A stretch of 64,000 nucleotides of DNA from Sphaerospermopsis torques-reginae ITEP-024 (GTDB lineage Bacteria; Cyanobacteriota; Cyanobacteriia; Cyanobacteriales; Nostocaceae): assembly GCF_019598945.1 (NCBI RefSeq), contig NZ_CP080598.1:2418001-2482000 (forward strand), read 5' to 3'. Positions 56,541 to 64,000 of the stretch are shown here, piece after piece. The position numbers and the translations under genes were made by a program. The notes under the pieces are model-generated. The model saw only the letters and a program-made list of their open reading frames with translations. It was not told the origin of the DNA and ran no database searches. Within the stretch, counting starts at the first letter, position 1. The number at the start of each line of letters is the position of its first letter.

Positions 56541-56825
56541 TTACTGCTTTTTTAAAATGATAATCATTATTATATAGCTTGCGGGGTCAATCCCATCATC
56601 AATTTTTGTGTAAAATACGATGTACGGTTTAACAGGAAAGCTTCTGAGTTCTGGCAACAAATCATCCCTGCTTCTACCCATGCCAGGAAATTTAGCTAAC
56701 TTTGGGAAGCAATTGAGAATTTTAGCGATTTCTGTATCTGCTGCGATTTGATTATTTTGGGCAATATAAACCCATATATCTTCTAAATCTTGTTCAGCTA
56801 GTTGGGAAAGTCTGTAGCTATTCAT
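56541..56825 (-). CDS. ParE/RelE-type toxin with altered C-terminus
   Basis: The 94-aa protein starts NSYRLSQLAEQDLEDIWVYI with GMGRSRDDLLPELRSFPVKP in the middle and YIVFYTKIDDGID, all normal for ParE-like toxins. The expected last strand (of the type EIVRVLHGARD) is missing; instead the frame runs into DPASYIIMIIILKKQ, translated from the hemB promoter including its Zur box. The end therefore looks cut by a deletion, and the toxin is likely weak or dead. It begins 8 bp after the antitoxin stop. Confidence 0.65.
   Translation of the reverse strand: MNSYRLSQLAEQDLEDIWVYIAQNNQIAADTEIAKILNCFPKLAKFPGMGRSRDDLLPELRSFPVKPYIVFYTKIDDGIDPASYIIMIIILKKQ
56558..56572 (-). promoter_or_regulatory. Zur-box-like palindrome before hemB
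   Basis: On the plus strand TGATAATCATTATTA, matching TGATAATNATTATCA at 13 of 14 positions. It lies 30 bp upstream of the hemB ATG (56526-56528). It also encodes the end of the truncated ParE frame. Confidence 0.72.
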
Positions 56826-56833
56826 GTAACTCT

Positions 56834-57172
56834 TTATTTACCTAGCTGATCCTGTCCCCTTGCTTTAATCTTTTCCAGCAAAGTGGGTAAAGACTCATCG
56901 TTATATTCGCTGTATTCTCCATTTTTTAACTGTTCCGCACCTAAAGATACATCGCGTTGCAATGCTTCAAAATTTAGCTTTTGCAATTCCGACTCTGCAA
57001 GCTGTAAACGTTCTTGAGTTTGTTGAAAACTAGCCACATCTTGAATGACAATTTCTGCTTTACCGTTAACAGTGAGAACGAGAGGAGATTTTGTAGCTTT
57101 GATGTGTTCGATAAACTGTTTGACGTTGCGTTTGAAGTCTGTGAGTGGGTGAATATTTTCTAGGTTAATCAT
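56834..57172 (-). CDS. Phd/YefM-family antitoxin
   Basis: The protein is 112 aa from ATG 57170-57172 (MINLENIHPLTDFKRNVKQF). Typical Phd sequence: LTDFKRNVKQFIEHIKATKSP, LVLTVNGKAEIVIQDVASFQ, then a helical toxin-binding tail. The longer upstream frame has no family support. It is paired with the ParE-like gene 8 bp downstream. Confidence 0.85.
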   Translation of the reverse strand: MINLENIHPLTDFKRNVKQFIEHIKATKSPLVLTVNGKAEIVIQDVASFQQTQERLQLAESELQKLNFEALQRDVSLGAEQLKNGEYSEYNDESLPTLLEKIKARGQDQLGK

Positions 57173-57293
57173 AAAATATCGTACTGAATTAAGTCTTTTT
57201 TCCATATTGTATCTGCTGGAAGCGGGATTTACGCAACTGACATAATTCTCTGATTGTGCTTTTATAGAGATAGGTGAAGTTTTGTAAATAAAA

Positions 57294-57914
57294 TTGACTA
57301 CTATAGTTACGCCCACAACCACTACACTGCCAACCGCTTGGCATCGTTTAAAACCTATTTGGCAAGGTGAAGGAGAGGAAATTCAAAAAGGTTTACCTCA
57401 TACTCAGTTAGCACCTGCTTGGCAATTACTACTTTTAGGTGATGGTTCTCCAACCAGACATTTACAATTACTGACTTGTGAACCCACAGAAGTAGATGTG
57501 ATTGATATGTCTTTAATTGGCATCAACTCAGATAATGCGCCTAGCTTAATTGAAGCCGTACCAGGTCCGAGATTGCGCCGTCAGGTATGGCTGCGGACTG
57601 CTTCCGGTAAAAGATTGGGTTATGCGACTTCTTGGTGGGAAGCGAGTCATGTAGATGAATTTTTGCAAAATCGTTCTTTACCAATTTGGGCAAGTTTAGC
57701 CCGTATCCGTACAGAATTGTATAGAGATATTCGCGGAATTTATTGTGGTTACTCAGAAGCCTTAGAGTTAGGATTTGAGCAAGCTGGACCATTTTGGGGT
57801 CGCCATTATTTGTTTTGGCATCATGGACAACCACTCACCTTAATTTATGAAGTTTTTTCGCCTTATTTAACTAAATATTTAGGTCAGACACAGTTGAGTG
57901 GTAGTGAAGATTAA
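57294..57914 (+). CDS. Chorismate lyase (UbiC-like, DUF98 family)
   Basis: The 206-aa protein starts at TTG 57294 (MTTIVTP); no ATG is near. WLRTASGKRLGYATSWWEAS and LARIRTELYRDIRGIYCGYS, then GRHYLFWHHGQPLTLIYEVF, are conserved parts of the cyanobacterial chorismate-pyruvate-lyase family, which makes 4-hydroxybenzoate for plastoquinone. It is divergent from the Phd antitoxin gene. The whole length is conserved; no signal peptide. Confidence 0.85.
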   Translation: MTTIVTPTTTTLPTAWHRLKPIWQGEGEEIQKGLPHTQLAPAWQLLLLGDGSPTRHLQLLTCEPTEVDVIDMSLIGINSDNAPSLIEAVPGPRLRRQVWLRTASGKRLGYATSWWEASHVDEFLQNRSLPIWASLARIRTELYRDIRGIYCGYSEALELGFEQAGPFWGRHYLFWHHGQPLTLIYEVFSPYLTKYLGQTQLSGSED

Positions 57915-58216
57915 ATTAGGATAAAACAACTAACTGAGAACCAATGATTTGTAGTCAGGATATAACTATCCCACCGTATTGGAATGACATCTCACTCAAG
58001 ATGCAAATTAATTTCAACAAGATTCCATTGGGAATTTGACAAAACAAGTTAAATAAAATATCTATCAACAATAACTTACTGTTTTTCTTCTCGTTAACAA
58101 CAAGATTCCCTAATTCTTCAAGCAGTGGGGAATCTGAGCGAGATTAAATGAACTTTGTTTGATTGAAAACGTCAAATCAGTAATTTGCTCTCAATTATTT
58201 ATAGGTATAAATTGCA
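57915..58216. other. Intergenic region before the DUF3352 gene
   Basis: About 300 bp, AT-rich, without a recognisable gene or strong repeat. The promoter of the DUF3352 gene should be here; no clear motif. Confidence 0.45.
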
Positions 58217-59920
58217 ATGGGACTACCTATTGTGTCTAGTGTGATCAAGAAAAAAAAGAAACCGTCTTTAGTCCTAACCCTATCAACTGCTGGGTTATTA
58301 ATTGGTGCTGGAAGTGCTGTATATTGGTTTTTCACCCAAGGACAACCATTATCTAGAAATTTGCCAGTAGGTGCAAATATTATTCCTCAAGATGCTTTGT
58401 TTGCAGTTTCCTTAACAACGGATACTCAACAATGGAAAAAATTAAGGGAGTTTGGGACACCAGAAACTCAAAAAGCACTGGATAAAAATTTAATCAAGTT
58501 GCAACAACGCTTGTTAACTAATAATGGTTATAACTTCGAGAAAGATATTCAACCCTGGGTAGGGGATGAAGTAACTATCGCTGTTTTAGCTCCTTCATTA
58601 GAGAATAAAACATCTAAACAAGTAGCGACGGATGCTGAGATTTATGAACAGTCAATGGTGATGGTTTTACCAATCAAAAATCCCGAAACTGCCAAAAGTA
58701 TTTTGGCACAACCTAAATCATTGAAACAAGGCAAATGGATTGAGCGCACTTATCAAGGCATCACGATTAAACAAACCCAAGGACAAGCTGGACAAAAGCT
58801 TTCGGCTGCATTAATAGATCAGCAATTTGTCGTGATTACAGATAATGCTAAAACCACAGAAAGAACAATTGATGCCTATAAAAATCAAGCTTCTTTAGCA
58901 ACATTAGAAGGCTTTGCCAGAAACTTCTCAAAAACAAGCAATTATAAACCTTTTGCTCAATTTTATATCAATGTACCAATAGCTGCCAAAATAGCAGCAG
59001 CGGCTCCTAATCGACGTTTACCTGCTCAGGTACTGACGCAACTTCAAAATAACCAAGGTGTGGCGGGAACTATTACCTTAGAAGCACAAGGAGTTAGGTT
59101 AAAGGGTGTTTCTTGGTTAAACCCCAATAGTAAGCGCGTGCTGGCGGTAGAAAATAAAGCCGGCAGTATGCAAAATCGCCTTCCCAGCGAAACTTTAATG
59201 ATGTTGTCTGGCAGTAACTTACAGCGTTTGTGGACAGACTATGTTTCTACTTCTAAAGGAAATCCTTTGTCACCTATCAAGCCGGAAAAACTGCGACAGA
59301 GTGTAAAATCTTTGACAAATTTGGATTTAGAAAAAGATTTACTCAGTTGGATGAAAGGGGAATTTTCAGTTGCTGTAATTCCTAATACGCCAAAAGATGC
59401 AGCACCTGATAATTTTCGGGCTGGTTTAGTGTTTATGATTAAGGCTAGTGATGCTCAGGGAAATTTACGCCAATCTGCGGAAACTGCTTTACAAAATCTC
59501 GATGAAGTGGTGAAAAATCAATATCAGTTTCAAGTCGAGCCTGGTACTGTGGCGGGTAAACCTGTTGTGAACTGGATTTCACCTTTTGGGACTTTGACTG
59601 CTACTCATGGTTGGTTAGATCAGGATGTGCTTTTCTTCGTTTTGGGCGCTCCTGTCAGCGATACAATTGTTCCTAAACCCAACAACACACTAGCCAGCAC
59701 TCTGCCTTTTCAACAAACAGTTCCCTCTGAACTTAATCCACCCAAAGGACAATTTTTCTTAGATATGGAACGGGCGGTTAAAAGTTTTACTTTCAATACT
59801 GTATCTCCCAACCAACAAGCATTACTAGCAGCAATACGCACTGTTGGGATGACAACTGCTGTCAAAGATAATCGTAGTCAGCAATATGACATTTTTCTGG
59901 AGTTGAAAAAGGGTAAGTAG
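58217..59920 (+). CDS. DUF3352 domain protein, membrane-anchored
   Basis: The 567-aa protein starts with a basic stretch (IKKKKKPSLVL) and one hydrophobic anchor (LSTAGLLIGAGSAVYWFF, about 21-38). A large periplasmic or lumenal domain matches DUF3352: IIPQDALFAVSLTTDTQQW, NFEKDIQPWVGDEVTIAVL, LTNLDLEKDLLSWMKGEFSV and FLDMERAVKSFTFN. The family is frequent in cyanobacteria; its function is unknown. It seems to be a single-gene unit between chorismate lyase and ccsA. Confidence 0.87.
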   Translation: MGLPIVSSVIKKKKKPSLVLTLSTAGLLIGAGSAVYWFFTQGQPLSRNLPVGANIIPQDALFAVSLTTDTQQWKKLREFGTPETQKALDKNLIKLQQRLLTNNGYNFEKDIQPWVGDEVTIAVLAPSLENKTSKQVATDAEIYEQSMVMVLPIKNPETAKSILAQPKSLKQGKWIERTYQGITIKQTQGQAGQKLSAALIDQQFVVITDNAKTTERTIDAYKNQASLATLEGFARNFSKTSNYKPFAQFYINVPIAAKIAAAAPNRRLPAQVLTQLQNNQGVAGTITLEAQGVRLKGVSWLNPNSKRVLAVENKAGSMQNRLPSETLMMLSGSNLQRLWTDYVSTSKGNPLSPIKPEKLRQSVKSLTNLDLEKDLLSWMKGEFSVAVIPNTPKDAAPDNFRAGLVFMIKASDAQGNLRQSAETALQNLDEVVKNQYQFQVEPGTVAGKPVVNWISPFGTLTATHGWLDQDVLFFVLGAPVSDTIVPKPNNTLASTLPFQQTVPSELNPPKGQFFLDMERAVKSFTFNTVSPNQQALLAAIRTVGMTTAVKDNRSQQYDIFLELKKGK

Positions 59921-60103
59921 GGACTGGGGACTGGGTAATCAATTTTATTTTTCCCAATCAACTGTCAACTATCAACTGTCAACTATCACCAAAACTAGAT
60001 AGGATCAGGATAGTCGGAATGCTGTAAGCAAAAAGTATCAGTATTTGAGTTAAATTGATTTTCTAACTGGAACTGATCACTGATTTACTGGAGAGAAGTG
60101 TTT

Positions 60104-61147
60104 ATGAATCTGGTTGTACTCCAGAACTGGCTGGATAATGCCTCCTTTGCTGTTTTGTTCTGCACTATGCTGGTGTATTGGGTGGGGGCGGCTTTTCCGA
60201 GTTTATCGGTGACTGCGGCTTTGGGGACGGCTGGAATGGCGATCGCTAATTTGTGTATTGCTACTCTTTTAGGGGCAAGATGGATTGAAGCTGGTTATTT
60301 TCCTCTCAGCAATCTTTATGAGTCTCTATTTTTCCTCACTTGGGGAATTACTGCTGTCCATCTCATTGCTGAAAATACAAGTCGTAGCAGGTTAGTGGGG
60401 GTTGTAACTGCTCCTGTAGCGATGGGAATTACAGCTTTTGCTACTTTAACCTTACCTTCAGAAATGCAGGTTTCTGAACCTTTAGTACCGGCTTTAAAGT
60501 CGAATTGGTTGATGATGCACGTCAGTGTGATGATGTTGAGTTATTCGGCTTTGATGGTAGGTTCTTTGTTGGCGATCGCTTTTTTAATTGTCACTCGCGG
60601 CCAAAACATTCAATTACAAGGAAGTTCTTTTGGCAATGGTGGTTATCGCACCAATGGTTACAAACTCATCAAGGCTGAAGAATTAGTCACAGAAACCCTA
60701 ACTCCTGCATCGGAAAATAATCGTTTTTCCCGGTTGGAAAGTAATAACAACGGTAATGGTACTGCTGTTTTAGATGTGGTGAAAACTGCGCCTATTTCAA
60801 CTGCGGAAATTCTTTCTCCTCAACGTCTTACCCTAGCAGAAACCCTAGATAATATTAGTTATCGCGTGATTGGTTTGGGTTTTCCCCTACTCACAATTGG
60901 TATTATTGCTGGTGGAGTTTGGGCTAATGAAGCTTGGGGTTCTTATTGGAGTTGGGACCCAAAAGAAACTTGGGCTTTAATTACTTGGTTAGTTTTTGCT
61001 GCTTATCTTCATGCGAGAATTACTCGCGGTTGGCAAGGTAGAAAACCGGCAATTTTAGCCGCAGGTGGTTTTGTTGTAGTTTGGATTTGTTATTTGGGTG
61101 TGAATCTTTTGGGTAAAGGTTTACATTCTTACGGTTGGTTTTTCTAG
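60104..61147 (+). CDS. ccsA: Cytochrome c biogenesis protein CcsA (system II)
   Basis: The protein is 347 aa from ATG 60104; GGAGAG 8 nt upstream supports it over the GTG at 60098. About eight TM segments. The WWD haem-handling motif [15 protein letters not shown] is near the C-terminus, flanked by conserved His in [14 protein letters not shown] and [13 protein letters not shown]. It delivers haem to apocytochromes c in the thylakoid lumen with CcsB/Ccs1, and is the ycf5 homologue. A non-conserved hydrophilic insertion (about 165-235) lies in a loop. Databases sometimes name it CcsB. Confidence 0.92.
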   Translation: MNLVVLQNWLDNASFAVLFCTMLVYWVGAAFPSLSVTAALGTAGMAIANLCIATLLGARWIEAGYFPLSNLYESLFFLTWGITAVHLIAENTSRSRLVGVVTAPVAMGITAFATLTLPSEMQVSEPLVPALKSNWLMMHVSVMMLSYSALMVGSLLAIAFLIVTRGQNIQLQGSSFGNGGYRTNGYKLIKAEELVTETLTPASENNRFSRLESNNNGNGTAVLDVVKTAPISTAEILSPQRLTLAETLDNISYRVIGLGFPLLTIGIIAGGVWANEAWGSYWSWDPKETWALITWLVFAAYLHARITRGWQGRKPAILAAGGFVVVWICYLGVNLLGKGLHSYGWFF

Positions 61148-61443
61148 TTTTAGCTGTCAGCAGTCAGCAGTCAGCTTTCAGCTTTTGATGTTTTGATCAT
61201 TAATTCCTCCTTTCTGTTGAGAGGGGGAATCTTTTTTTATCTCACGCAAAGACGCAGAGGCGCAAAGATACAAAGAAAAATTAAGAGACTTGGCAATTTA
61301 GACAAATAATCTACAAATTTTACAGCAATTTTCAGGTAAATGAACCACATTTTTTAATCTCACGCAAAGACGCAAAGGCGCAAAGGAAGAAAGGAAGATT
61401 TTATACAAACGGTTACAAAACTTAAACAACTGTATTAACCACC
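61148..61443. other. Intergenic region with CACGCAAAGACGC repeats
   Basis: Two direct copies of a 30-bp motif starting CTCACGCAAAGACGC (about 61241 and 61361), both followed by purine-rich AAAGGCGCAAAGG-like tracts. CAGTCAG units follow ccsA. No gene seen. Confidence 0.6.
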
Positions 61444-61980
61444 CTACCTAGAATGAACAATCCGACTAGGATAAACTCTAAAAGAATCAAAAAAATTAGT
61501 TGTTTCTGTAGTTAATTCATACGCAGTTCTAGCTCCCAATAAATAAAGTCTTCGTCTGACTACATATCCTTGATATTGTCCTTGAGTACCATCAGAATGT
61601 TGGATCAATAAATCAATTCCTGGATATCCTTTAATTACCATATTTGTGCTTTTTACAACCTTACCCCTGATATCAAGATTTTGTCGCAGAGCAGTTTGTA
61701 GGACTTCTCGAATGTCTTTTGAACTCCAAGAATAAATATCGACAGGTATGTCTTTGTGAAAGATCATATAGACTGTTCTGGTGGTTGTATTTATCGTCAT
61801 TAAACTATTGTGAGTATTTTTTATTACCGCTCCAGGCATCCAAATTTCAAAATCTCGTTGATGTCCATAATAATAATCATTTATGGCAATTTTTAGGGGT
61901 TGTTTTTTCGTGAATTTTGTGGTTGAATTTAATGCTAAATTACCATCAAAAATTTCAGATTTTCCTTGATTTACCACAAA
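61444..61980 (-). pseudogene. C-terminal fragment of an unknown gene, truncated at a recombination junction
   Basis: The leftward frame reads as a natural protein end: SEIFDGNLALNSTTKFT, IAINDYYYGHQRDFEIWMPG, then TAYELTTETTNFFDSFRVYP and a stop at 61444. Upstream of about 61980 the same frame continues only as the antisense of the kinase fragment on the other strand, which is unlikely to be real. So the 5' half is missing. I do not recognise the family. The two fragments meet head to head. Confidence 0.6.
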
Positions 61981-62453
61981 TTGGCACTCCTGGTTATTGT
62001 TCACCAGAACAAGAAAATGGCATAGGGGTAACTTATCAATCTGATTTTTTTTCTTTGGGTCGTACTTTTGTTCATTTACTAACTGGAATTTATCCTGGAA
62101 ATGGAAACTTGCAACTAGATCCAAGAACTTCAAAGTTATTATGGCGAGATGAAGCTCCAGAAATTTCTGAAGAATTTAAAGATTTAATTGATGATTTAAT
62201 AGAGCATCAACCACGAGACAGACCAAGAAATACGCAAGAAATTTTGCAGGAAATCAAAGAAATTGAAGCAGATAATAAGCCAACTTTATTTCCTGTACCA
62301 ATTGTTTTTTTAAGTTTTGCTCTCAATCTAGTTTTCTTGACTTTACTAGCTATGGTAAATGTATTAACGCTAGGCTGGAAAGTGTTTTTCTTGGTTGTCG
62401 TCTGTGTGATTGGTGGGTTTCTCTTTTTACCTTTGATTAAATATTTATTATAA
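61975..62453 (+). pseudogene. Truncated serine/threonine protein kinase (C-lobe only)
   Basis: The frame begins within the activation segment: QIGTPGYCSPEQENG (the APE-type motif), then YQSDFFSLGRTFVHLLTGIY (the DxxxxG motif) and EHQPRDRPRNTQEILQEI with the conserved Arg of subdomain XI. A hydrophobic C-terminus (about 125-178, two TM) follows. The ATP-binding lobe, the catalytic HRD and DFG are all absent, replaced by DNA of the opposite gene. Inactive remnant. The next gene follows by 8 bp. Confidence 0.78.
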
Positions 62454-62461
62454 TTAAACTT

Positions 62462-63952
62462 ATGAGCTTAAAAAGATTGATCAGAAAAATTAACAGAAGT
62501 TTTGGTAAAAAACTAACATCTTTGGTTGTTGCTTTAGGATTATTAATTATTGTTCCTACTTCTATATACTTAATTTTTAATCCTTCTGAAATGGAGTCTC
62601 ATATTACGCTGCAAGAGAATGTTATAACTAATTCTCGTGGACAGAATCTTAGTTCATGTCCTCAACTAATTATCAAAAATACTGATCTGAACAACAGAAT
62701 TAGTTTAGGAAATAAAACTCTTATTGGAGAACAATTTCTCATTCCTGATCATACAGATATGAATAGAAATAAAAAAATTCAACTATCTGTGAAAAAAAAG
62801 CAAGCCGGGACTCAAGCTTTTGCCCAGGGAAATTGTGAGGAAGCAAAAAAGCTATTTGCAGAAGCCAAAAATATATTTCCTAATGATCCAGAAAATATTA
62901 TTTATTTGCATAATGTTCAAGTCGGATCAAATCCTCTCAAAATAGCCGTTAGTGTACCCATCGGCAACCAACCGCCTATTGCTCAAGAAATCCTCCGGGG
63001 AGTCGCTTATGCTCAATATAAAATTAACGAAACCGGGATTAATAACCGAAAATTACTGGTAGAAATTATCAATGATGACAATGATTCAGGGGTGGTGAAA
63101 AAAGTAGCTGAAGAATTAGTTAAAGATGCTACAATACTTGCTGTTATAGGACATAATACAAGTAAAGCTTCACTGGCAGCAGCACCCTTTTATAACGACC
63201 AATTAGTGATGGTTTCACCTACTAGCACAAGTGATAATCTCTCTAATTATAATAAATTCATTTTTCGGTCTGTATTTACTAATCGAGAGATGACAAAAAC
63301 TTTAGCCAAATATGCAGTTAAAACTATTAACAAAAATCCAATAGCTGTTTGTTATGCTCATGATGATCCTAGTAGTAAATCTTTTACAGTAGATTTTAGG
63401 AAATCTGTCAACAATGAAGGTGGGAAAACAATTGAAATAGACTGCAATTTATCCAGTTCTAATTTCAATGCTGTGACAGCAGTAAGTCAAGCGATTAATC
63501 TGGGTGCAAATGGGTTGTTTATCGACCCCGAAATTAATCAATTAAACACAGCAATTAATTTAGCGAATGTCAATAATGGTAGATTAGTTTTATTTGGCGA
63601 ACCAACTCTATATACTAAAGAAATATTACAAGGACAGGTTGAAGGTTTAGTGCTAGTCGCTCCCTGGCATCCTGATTTAAATCCGTCTTTTGCCCAAAAT
63701 ATGCAATCTTTTTGGGGTGGTCCGGTTAACTGGCGGACAGGGATGGCTTATGATGCAACACAAGCTATTATTGCTGGTTTGCAGCAAAAACAAACTCGTC
63801 AGGGTTTACAGCAAGTATTGGGGAGTAGGGAGTTTACTGCTCAAGGTGAAAATGGTGAAATTAAGTTTGATTACGATTCAGGCGATCGCCTGGGTACTGT
63901 AGTTCTTGTTACAGTGTCTAACAAAAACTTTAAATCTATCCCTGTCAAGTAA
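62462..63952 (+). CDS. Membrane-anchored periplasmic-binding-protein-like receptor
   Basis: The 496-aa protein starts with basic residues and one TM anchor (LTSLVVALGLLIIVPTSIYL, about 19-38). A small TPR-like spacer (about 115-150; AQGNCEEAKKLFAEAKNIFP) is followed by a full Peripla_BP_6 domain (IAVSVPIGNQPPIAQEILRG, ILAVIGHNTSKASLAAAPFY, QLVMVSPTSTSDN, NWRTGMAYDATQAIIAGLQQ). That domain binds amino acids or similar ligands. Such proteins often sit beside Ser/Thr kinases in cyanobacteria, probably as sensors; here the kinase is broken. Complete up to its stop. Confidence 0.85.
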   Translation: MSLKRLIRKINRSFGKKLTSLVVALGLLIIVPTSIYLIFNPSEMESHITLQENVITNSRGQNLSSCPQLIIKNTDLNNRISLGNKTLIGEQFLIPDHTDMNRNKKIQLSVKKKQAGTQAFAQGNCEEAKKLFAEAKNIFPNDPENIIYLHNVQVGSNPLKIAVSVPIGNQPPIAQEILRGVAYAQYKINETGINNRKLLVEIINDDNDSGVVKKVAEELVKDATILAVIGHNTSKASLAAAPFYNDQLVMVSPTSTSDNLSNYNKFIFRSVFTNREMTKTLAKYAVKTINKNPIAVCYAHDDPSSKSFTVDFRKSVNNEGGKTIEIDCNLSSSNFNAVTAVSQAINLGANGLFIDPEINQLNTAINLANVNNGRLVLFGEPTLYTKEILQGQVEGLVLVAPWHPDLNPSFAQNMQSFWGGPVNWRTGMAYDATQAIIAGLQQKQTRQGLQQVLGSREFTAQGENGEIKFDYDSGDRLGTVVLVTVSNKNFKSIPVK

Positions 63953-64000
63953 AATAAAGCACTAGCAGCAACAGAAAAATGAGCTTATGGACTCCTCTCC

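Overview
The window comes from a filamentous, probably heterocyst-forming (Nostocales-type) cyanobacterium. The evidence is a Cph1-type phytochrome with its Rcp response regulator, psbX, Ycf66, a YggT/Ycf19 protein, a cyAbrB regulator, CcsA, a UbiC-type chorismate lyase, frequent GCGATCGC (HIP1) octamers, and many short tandem heptamer repeats between genes. The DNA is AT-rich. Housekeeping genes are split by accessory patches rich in toxin-antitoxin pairs, miniature inverted-repeat elements and broken genes.

Layout. 0-3.8 kb: type I export genes (HlyD-type adaptor cut by the window edge, a C39-peptidase ABC exporter with a cyclic-nucleotide-binding-like domain, an IS630-like HTH protein). 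4.4-8.6 kb: phytochrome, Rcp-type regulator and a receiver-histidine kinase, all leftward. 9-13.2 kb: a PMT-family glycosyltransferase, a REP-type transposase broken by a stop codon, and an RTX protein built of four near-identical 252-bp repeats. 13.6-19 kb: a STAND ATPase, a small membrane protein, a TerB-like protein, and an ImmA/IrrE peptidase plus PIN-like pair. 19-25 kb: recG, a conserved hypothetical, tsf and rpsB. 25.5-31.1 kb: an accessory island with four toxin-antitoxin-like pairs, a dead toxin, a truncated STAND gene and a DUF29 gene. 31.2-46.4 kb: glycosyltransferase, pyrH-frr, a geranylgeranyl-reductase-like flavoprotein, a CPBP protease, cyAbrB, sdhB, two TolB-like lipoproteins, ycf66-psbX, YggT, accC, tRNA-Leu(GAG) and a nucleoside transporter. 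46.5-57.2 kb: a leftward block of COG0523 GTPase, thrS, folE, hisI, hemB, a flavoprotein, a second P-loop protein and two unusual metallophosphoesterases, flanked by toxin-antitoxin genes. 57.3-64 kb: chorismate lyase, a DUF3352 protein, ccsA, two gene fragments joined head to head, and a membrane-anchored periplasmic-binding protein.

The most coherent system is the 47-56.5 kb block. It groups second-copy or metal-sparing versions of zinc-related enzymes with a His-rich COG0523 metallochaperone. Zur-box-like palindromes lie directly upstream of hemB and thrS, so I read it as a zinc-limitation regulon. The P-loop protein and the two metallophosphoesterase-like proteins, which have changed metal-site residues, are its least understood members. 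Other noteworthy items are a structured leader before rpsB, a promoter cassette copied in front of three toxin-antitoxin operons, and several genes killed by a single in-frame stop or by recombination.
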